Part shown: piece after piece, positions 57,701-64,000 of the stretch | How the letters are laid out: each line of letters opens with the position of its first letter | How positions within the stretch are numbered: the first letter of the stretch is position 1 | Assembly (NCBI RefSeq): GCF_947507565.1 | Contig: NC_089185.1 | Coordinates: 2,170,001-2,234,000 of the forward strand | Origin: Oscarella lobularis | Taxonomy: Eukaryota > Porifera > Homoscleromorpha > Homosclerophorida > Oscarellidae | Direction: 5' to 3' | DNA length: 64,000 nt | Translations under genes and position numbers: made by a program | Notes under the pieces: generated by a model | Told to the model about the DNA's origin: nothing | Database searches by the model: none | Seen by the model: only the letters and a program-made list of their open reading frames with translations

Positions 57701-57755
57701 TCCTGTTGTTACTTCAAGGTCTTATTTTTGACACAAATATACCGCCATACCCAAT

Positions 57756-59370
57756 AGCCCCGGGGCCACGTTATCTGCGCCCTTTCACATGCTCTCTTCT
57801 TTCCGAGAAGTCGTTCTTTCTTTACATAAACGTACTCATTAGGTCCTGGTATCTCTCGATCTGAGTTATCCCAATGCTTCTAACGTCTTCTTACTAAGGC
57901 TAAGGCTGTCTTCTTCTTTTGAGCGACCGCTCAACCTGGTCAAGGAAGTGTCGTCTCAAAAGAAGCAGTGTCGATGTGAGACAATCGATCAGTAAAACGT
58001 TGAATAGCAGCAAGCTCATAGCAGCGCAAGGTTATTATTTTCCTACACGTCACATGTTGTTGTCGCCTTTGCTGGAGATGGCCAAATGTCGTGACTTTCC
58101 TGAAGTGTCTGCGTTCGCCTTGTGGCGTCTCACATTTTTCTGTAGCGAGGGCTATGGTTCAGACCAAAGGTAACGCGTGGGAAAATGTCCTATTTGCCTC
58201 ATCAAGAAGAAAATTACAGTCGAAGTGATCAGCAAGTTGACTGTTTCTTCGGGGTTTCCTGAAGTGGATATAAATTTGGATGTGATCTTAGGTCGATGCC
58301 GCAGTCATGACGCATGTGATTTAGTCTAAATTTTAGGACTCTCACTCTGCAGTATACCCATGTACGTATATAGGTGTGGCCTGCTGACAGCGTTGTGGTA
58401 GACTAACGCGCTGCTTTGTTCTCAGAAGACTATTGAATGCCTATCTATTTAATTTGCACCGTACCCAGAGATTAAATAGGAAATGGATCCCATTTAGTAA
58501 TTTCTGCCGTAACTGATAGTGCGTTTTATTACGATAGAAGCGCCACTTTGCAAAGTATAACGAACGCGGTCCCCAGTCACGCCGACTCACGCAGATGTAA
58601 TGCCTTCCATATCTTTAGCGTCACTCAATCGTGGTGGTGGGGAGTCTGCATTGCAATGGCAGACTCGTGGTACGGACCTGAAAGCGTGAGAGTACTTTGA
58701 GCTAGGTATTTAAACTTATTAGACACTATACCTTCTTCACACCAATGCGCACGGATGCGACATTCCTCTTGGTCTTTGGGGAGAATTCTCATCTCCGGAG
58801 TGATCTCTGCTGTCGCCAGTTATGACCGCCTTCAGCTGAAATTGTAAGCCGTGAAATGGGTTATTGAAAATTGTGACTAAGTCGGTCTGATCTTTTGTAA
58901 ATACAAAAGACGACTGGTCCCACGTGATCCTAAAGATAGGTAGTTTACGTAGCTAATGAAAACATGTAATACAATGCTCTATGTTACCTTGCGTTTGAGA
59001 CTAATTCGATTTGCAATTAAGCGGTTTTCAGAAACAAATCAATTTTTGCAACCACTTTCGCATTGAAAAAGGATGCCTATTCATCTGCTGCCTTCTTTTG
59101 CTGACACGTCACCTTAAATTCCGTGATATAGACGTTGTGAAAACGACGCGGATGAAGAAGACAAAACAGCCTTGAAATCATTGAAAAAGAACGTCGAGAC
59201 AGAACATATAGATATTCGAATAGATTACCTGTACGGGAAAAGCGGGCTTCGACTGCATAAGCATAGACTGCAGAAAGAGTCCATCGCAATTTTGAGCAAG
59301 CCTGGCTCGTCTGTTATAACGTCGCAAGGAACAACGGACTTCGGAACTTGCGACGGCGTAATGATCCACT
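57756..59370. other. No gene recognised
   Basis: Frames 57919-58173, 59077-59289 and 59172-59372 have no motif. The rest is short-frame AT-rich sequence. Confidence 0.5.
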
Positions 59371-59510
59371 AGTTGTCATCTGTTCCGTTGTTGTAAAGAA
59401 GTTCGAGGAACGGATGAATTGTGGTGGTCAATGCTGACTAATACAGGCTTTTGAAAACTCATCTGAAAGAAGTATTTTTTAATGTGCCATAAGAACAAAA
59501 TAAACTTTAC

Positions 59511-59675
59511 CTCAGGGGTTAACGTAATGATACACCCTCCAATACCGGAAGATTCAAGCTGGCGCTTGTACGCCAGAGTGATTGTTGAAGAGTCAGCGTT
59601 ACCTCCACGTGGCACGTCGATAGAAATTCCAAAAGGAAATTCTTTTGTTGCGCCGCTCTTTCCAGTACTCATTGC
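59511..59675 (-). CDS. Possible exon of an unknown gene
   Basis: The minus strand reads MSTGKSGATKEFPFGISIDV then SSTITLAYKRQLESSGIGG and CIITLTPE, ending at a good donor (GAG/GTAAAG). TTCGTGTTCAG just before the Met could be an acceptor. It is protein-like but unrecognised, and no partner exon was found downstream. Confidence 0.3.
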
Positions 59676-60018
59676 GTCGCTGAACACGAACATTCGGTCA
59701 TACGGACACTTCGATAAAGGCCTACTCAGAGAATTTAGTTAGAAATTGAAGTTAAAGAAATAAGCGGCACGCTTGTGTAAGAGAGTGAGGAAAGGTTTAG
59801 AGGAGTAAAGGTTGTTATAGCAAGATAGATCAATTAGTAACGGAACGAAGAAGGAGTTTGGCACTATAGTACAGCGTTCTTGTTGAACCACTCAGTCTCG
59901 CTGTAGGTCTCAGTTGGTTATTGGGTCAGGCGCATATGTTGGGTGCCAGGCCGTACGCGCGTGACCTGGTGGGCCGCTCACGTCGCGTCCTATGGTGGGT
60001 GGGGTTACGCGACGAAGA

Positions 60019-60119
60019 CCTCGAGTCTCCAGACTCTTACCGCGCTCGTGCTAGCTCACGCGTTATTTGCGTGGACGCGTGCGGTAGCACGACCGCGCTA
60101 AGGGTCTGGAGACTCGAGG
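60019..60119. repeat. GC-rich hairpin, ~45-bp arms
   Basis: CCTCGAGTCTCCAGAC...(60019-60034) pairs with GTCTGGAGACTCGAGG (60104-60119), and pairing continues inward through CGCGCTCGTGCTA / TAGCACGACCGCG with few mismatches. The GC content is far above the neighbourhood. Confidence 0.8.
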
Positions 60120-60552
60120 CTGCCCTCGAGGCTACTGCGCGTGCGCTTGTGTTCTAGTTCGGTTAACTACGCTACGTGCATGGGCGTTTCGCATACAACC
60201 TCTGCATGCATGATGGTACGGTGCATGGGGATCTCGCGAGCCGAAGGGAAATTAGGGGAGAGAGAGGGGGGAAGAAGATTCATATACGCGCTGTAGAGTG
60301 CCGCACTGTTTTTGAAACAATTTCTAGCAGTGTAAACTATGGTACCTTCATGGCTTGAACGTAAGCAACACTCGTCTGAACATCAAAGTCATAAGTTCAG
60401 TAATGTTCTTAATGTTTATCTTACCCATTTTGATCCCGCTATCGGTACTTTTTGCCGGAGAGTTATCTATTTATTAAGATAAAACTTATTACAAGCATCG
60501 CAATAATGTCGTGTGGATACGGGACGTTTACACAATATTCATTAGAGCACTT

Positions 60553-60749
60553 GCGTTTACGTCACAAACTGACGTATTTACGTCCAAACCCGTATTTCCG
60601 CAGGACAAATTGTAGCGATATGAAAACATGTTACCAAGAAAAGGTTTCAATTATTGATGGCGACGTTCTGTACGCACGTAAAAAAGGTGGTTACTCGGCA
60701 GCCTTTGCCCTGCGGAAATACGGGTAGGTGGGCCTTGTGACGTAAACCA
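60553..60749. mobile_element. Small MITE-like inverted repeat, ~195 bp
   Basis: GTTTACGTCACAA (60555-60567) pairs with TTGTGACGTAAAC (60735-60747), and the inner ACCCGTATTTCCGCAGG (60588-60604) pairs perfectly with 60709-60725. The arms are about 50 bp and the centre about 100 bp. No target duplication could be fixed. Confidence 0.65.
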
Positions 60750-61300
60750 CGAGGCCACTGGTCTTGTTTTCCCTGGTTGGCCTGTCGTCGTTGCGTCGAT
60801 CGCGATCGGCGCTGCATCCACTGTCGAGTGTAAATTGATTTAAAACATTAGATGAGAAAGTGAACGAAGAAACTGACGCCTTTTCTTGGGTCATATCAAT
60901 GATCTGCTATCTGTTGCCGAAAGAAAGTTGAAACTCGTTTAATGAAGTCGACAGCCAAGTAACTACGGTATGCATACATGTATAGCTCATTTTTCGTAAG
61001 GTCGTAAGCTATTTTATTACCAGACAATAACAGAAAGCTTGGCGTAAGACCTTCTCTGTGTCCCGTTAAACGAGTCGTTATATCCCGACAGTACCCTTTG
61101 CATTACGCACGTGGTATCATACAACGTCCCGAATCATAATGTTTCGAGGCCACGAAAAAGAACGAAATCCGACGTCGCCGAACGCCGACGAGGCTCTCTT
61201 CGGCGAAATACATCATTTTCCTGGCCCCGCCACTAGGCGTGACCGTTTCACGTGACGAAAAATTGCGCTGAACAAACATACCTCTCTTTATCACCGACGC
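60750..61300. other. No gene recognised
   Basis: Short frames only (60691-60894, 61103-61294). Confidence 0.5.
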
Positions 61301-61307
61301 CGTACTA

Positions 61308-63600
61308 ATGGCTACTGCTCACCAATCGAAAAGGCAGTGTTTGGTCGTCGGATGCTCTAATCGGAAGGTGTATTGCCCCGTAACAGTATCTGGCCAGCGT
61401 TTTTGTGGTTGTCCAGCTCAGAGGCCCCGAAGGAACTGTCCAAACACTGATCTTGCCCTTCCGACACTTCACGCAGTCAATAGAACTTCAGATTTCAAAT
61501 TTCTGATACCTTTTTGCCTGTCGATTATTCCCATTTTGCACTCGATTTTGCGAATTTCGCGAGACCGACGTCCATCGATGCGTAAGCCTTTATCAATAGG
61601 TCAACGTTGGGATGGGAAAAGAGCCGCGATCACCTTCAGAAGAGAGAAATTCCATGTTTTTTGACGCGCGCCCTCTCTTGTACCATCAAGTGTGTGAGCG
61701 ACATAATTGCGATCACTTCCGCCACGTTTGAGAAAGTACGCAGCTGTTATAAGACGACTGCAGTGTCTCCCCCTTGCAACTCGTCGAGGTATAAGACCAA
61801 GATCAGCTATAAATTTAGAGGACACTTAGCTTTGAACAAAGTCGTCTGAAAGCTATAGTACGTGCGACCAAGAAACGAGTTCAAACGTCCTCTCAACAAC
61901 TTGCCAAACTATGAACGATATCTTCCATTTTCTGGCCGAATTCAACGAAAAATAGGCGATTTTCGCCGTTCAGCAGCGTTGTCGCTTCATCCTTTAGTTG
62001 GTCGTATCTTTTGGAAGGTGAAGAAACTACAGCGTCCGCTGTTACGTCCTCTAGAACACCGAGAAGCATCGACATCGCGAACGTAACTACCCTGGATCCA
62101 CGAAAAGTCACGTGATAATGGGGAGTGTCCAATCCCTTCTATCAGCGAGTTTGTGGCTGCCCTAGGATCGACTACTCTTCTTGCCCGAGATCTAGCTCTC
62201 TCTTGGTTCTTCACAAGCTCTGCAACATGCCGTCTAGCGTCAGAAACGTTGTTGTTCAGCGCGTGTCTCGACAGGATTGCCATGGGCGCAACTGGAAGCC
62301 ATCACCTCACACTGTGATCTGCAATATGCACTATGAAGATCGTTCCGGCCCATCGAAAAGAAATGAAACGGTTTTACCTGTTTTATTTGTTCACCGTCAT
62401 TTTTCTCTCGATCGTCTTGTGAAGTTCCATGCCACCGACAATATGAAGTCACCAGAAGTCATCATCAGACATGCAATACGTAGTGTTGAAGATGATCGAC
62501 ATGAAAATGATGAAATGCGTGAAGCTGATGAAATGCGTGAAGCTGAATCTGATGGCGATGCTCCATCTCCAAACGAGCCAACTGTTGCAGAGAAGTACGC
62601 TCGTTTACAGGAGGATTATGCCACGCTGCAGGAAGAGCTGTCTTCGACTAAGAAAACAGTTGATGAGAAAAAATTCTCAATTTACAACGTGTCAAGCGAC
62701 GAAGCTATGAAATTTTTCACCGGTGTTTCTGTGGAACTATTCAACACTCTTTGGACGTGGTTAGAGCCGGCTGCAGAAAGTATTCGTCTGTTTGGATTGA
62801 CTTCGTCGAGTTCATCGCAAGACGCTGAAACGTTGGCCAGCTCGCTGGAGTTAGATCATGCGTATATTGAAGCACAGCCGCAGCGAGACGCCTACTCAAA
62901 ATCACGGAAGCTGTCCACGAAAGACTAATGCTGGGTCGTCTAAGGCTAAGGCTAGGCCTGCTGCAAATGGATTTGGCGTATAGATTTAAAGTCCCGCAGT
63001 CGTACGTGTCAGCCGTTCTCAATACTTGGACACCTTTTTTACGAGCTCAGCTTCAAAATTTTCTAAAATGGCCCCAAACAAATGTTGGTCCGAAGAATGG
63101 CGTGTTTGTGCATTTTCCAAATGCCATTGCAACCATTGATTGCACGGAAATTCAAAATTGAGCGACCACACAAAATACCTGCACAGAGAGCCGTTGTGGA
63201 AGTTTTGTTTTTATGTCACCGGGCTACCCAGGCAGCTCATCCGATAGAGCTATATTGTCGCATCAAGCGGAATTCTAGACGTCATCTTACCTGGCCAGAG
63301 GATTTTAGCAGACAGAGGTTTTAAAATTCAAGACCTTGTTGCACGAAAAAGGGCATTTGTATCAATGCCAGCATTTATGGAAGGACGAAACAAACTGTCC
63401 GGCGAAGAGGCACTACAAAGCCGTCTGATCGCGTCTGGAAGAATTCATATAGAAAGAGCTTTTGGACGTCTCAGGGAGTTCAGAGTTCTCAACTCAGTGC
63501 AAACAAATAAGCAGAAAAAAGGAATTTTGGATGACGAAATGGTCGTCTGCGAAGCACTAGTTAAAGGGGCACTCCGGCGTTTTTTAAACCTATACTACTA
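61308..63600 (+). pseudogene. THAP plus DDE_4 (PIF/Harbinger or ISL2EU-like) transposase, broken
   Basis: A possible first THAP exon is at 61308-61370 (CLVVGCSNRK). The THAP second half is at 62255-62340 (RVSRQDCHGRNWKPS, TVICNMHYED). A coiled linker (YARLQEDYATLQEELSSTKK) follows, then FFTGVSVELFNTLWTWLEP and, after a shift near 62890, the HTH_Tnp_4 block RLRLGLLQMDLAYRFKVPQS with YVSAVLNTW. The DDE_4 core has ATIDCTEIQ (first Asp, about 63133), then after more lesions ILADRGFKI (second Asp) and RIHIERAFGRLREFRVL (Glu), ending LDDEMVVCEALV. At 63565 the TTAA foldback cuts the frame. Confidence 0.75.
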
Positions 63601-64000
63601 TTAAAGCACTTACGTTTGCTAATCGTTTCGCGCCGGTTTCGCTGTGATCGTGTGATTCGGCTACGAAAAAGAAGCGTTTTAACTCTGTAATTACGGGCGT
63701 TCTGTGACGTAACTGGTGCCACACAGCTACCCGGATACAAAAAATGAACCGGCGGTTTATGCCGAAGGCGTCACCTGCCAAGAAAGTTTGAAAGAAAAAA
63801 GTGTAGATCGTAAGGACTGAAACCTTTCTGTACTGACTTGAATTCGCTAACTACAAGCGGAAACGAGATAAAGCCGGAAACGCGCTTTTGCGCGTCATGC
63901 ATTCGATGCTGTCTTCCGTGCCTTTCCGTCCGTATGTCTGTAAACCTGTAATTGCACGACAAGGGCGAACCTTTGCACATGATAAATTGAGTGAGACAAT
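63565..64000. mobile_element. Kolobok-like TTAA foldback element, copy 2, left part
   Basis: It begins AGGGGCACTCC after TTAA (63561-63564) and matches the left arm and centre of the copy at 46772 over its full visible length (for example GGATACAAAAAATGAACCGG, GATCGTAAGGACTGAAACC). It runs out of the window. It was inserted into the end of the DDE_4 transposase frame. Confidence 0.9.

Larger units (their letters stand above)
51782..57749 (+). mobile_element. Integrase-type transposon (possibly IS3EU superfamily) with HECT gene cargo
   Basis: The unique terminal repeats TATGGCGGTATATTTGTGTC (51782) and its complement ending at 57749 are flanked by CCCAAT on both sides (51776-51781 and 57750-57755), a perfect 6-bp duplication. 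About 45 bp inside the ends both arms turn into inverted arrays of a ~15-bp unit, TTGTTGCTTCGAAGT (about 51828-52165 left, 57236-57700 right). Between the arrays are two genes on the plus strand: a DDE integrase and a HECT-type gene. Both lie fully inside. The IS3EU label rests on the IS3-like protein and remembered 6-bp target size, not on a search. Confidence 0.9.

Overview
The window looks like nuclear DNA of an early-branching marine animal, most likely a sponge. The reasons are spliceosomal genes with very short GT-AG introns (mostly 40-80 bp), a collagen IV-type NC1 domain, Death, FERM and HECT domains, a cadherin-like adhesion receptor, and a dense load of animal DNA transposons (hAT, pogo/Tigger, PIF/Harbinger with THAP, integrase-type, Mutator-like, TTAA elements). 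The species call is inference. There are no operons, CRISPR arrays, tRNA or rRNA genes that I can recognise.

Layout. 0-8 kb: a dead LINE reverse transcriptase, an unknown terminal exon, a 1.5-kb element with 340-bp inverted ends, a hAT element with 14-bp ends and a decayed transposase, and a dead RecQ-like helicase. 9.2-10.0 kb: a two-exon gene for a secreted protein that consists of a collagen IV NC1 domain only. 11-15 kb: a THAP relic and a 3.46-kb pogo-type element with ~390-bp ends. 15-20.3 kb: a DDE integrase gene and a damaged protein kinase gene lying between two inverted minisatellites. 20.8-22.8 kb: a complete Tigger-like element with an unbroken 529-residue transposase. 23.7-30 kb: decayed pogo, LINE, Tigger and hAT pieces. 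30.6-34.2 kb: microsatellites and three non-autonomous elements packed almost end to end. 35.7-38.1 kb: an array of near-palindromic 13-mers, then Death, FERM and OTU-like segments. 39.8-43.3 kb: the 3' part of a single-pass cadherin-like receptor, with a Mutator-like foldback at its upstream edge. 44-48.5 kb: satellites and a TTAA foldback. 49-50.9 kb: another pogo-type element. 51.8-57.7 kb: an integrase element carrying a HECT-type gene. 57.8-64 kb: sparse sequence, then a THAP plus DDE_4 transposase cut by a second copy of the TTAA foldback.

The most notable structure is at 51782-57749. It has a 6-bp target duplication and inverted ends that continue into inverted arrays of a ~15-bp unit. 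It encodes a DDE integrase with all three acidic residues, plus a multi-exon UBZ/UBX-like/HECT gene as passenger. The 15-20 kb region repeats the plan with a heptamer array, a related integrase and a kinase. A 538-bp element at 33.4 kb also has inverted ends made of tandem repeats. These suggest transposon ends that recurrently consist of minisatellites, with signalling or ubiquitin genes as cargo.

Likely functional host genes are few: the NC1-only gene, the cadherin-like receptor (5' end missing) and perhaps the Death/FERM/OTU segment. Most other reading frames are transposon proteins in various stages of decay.
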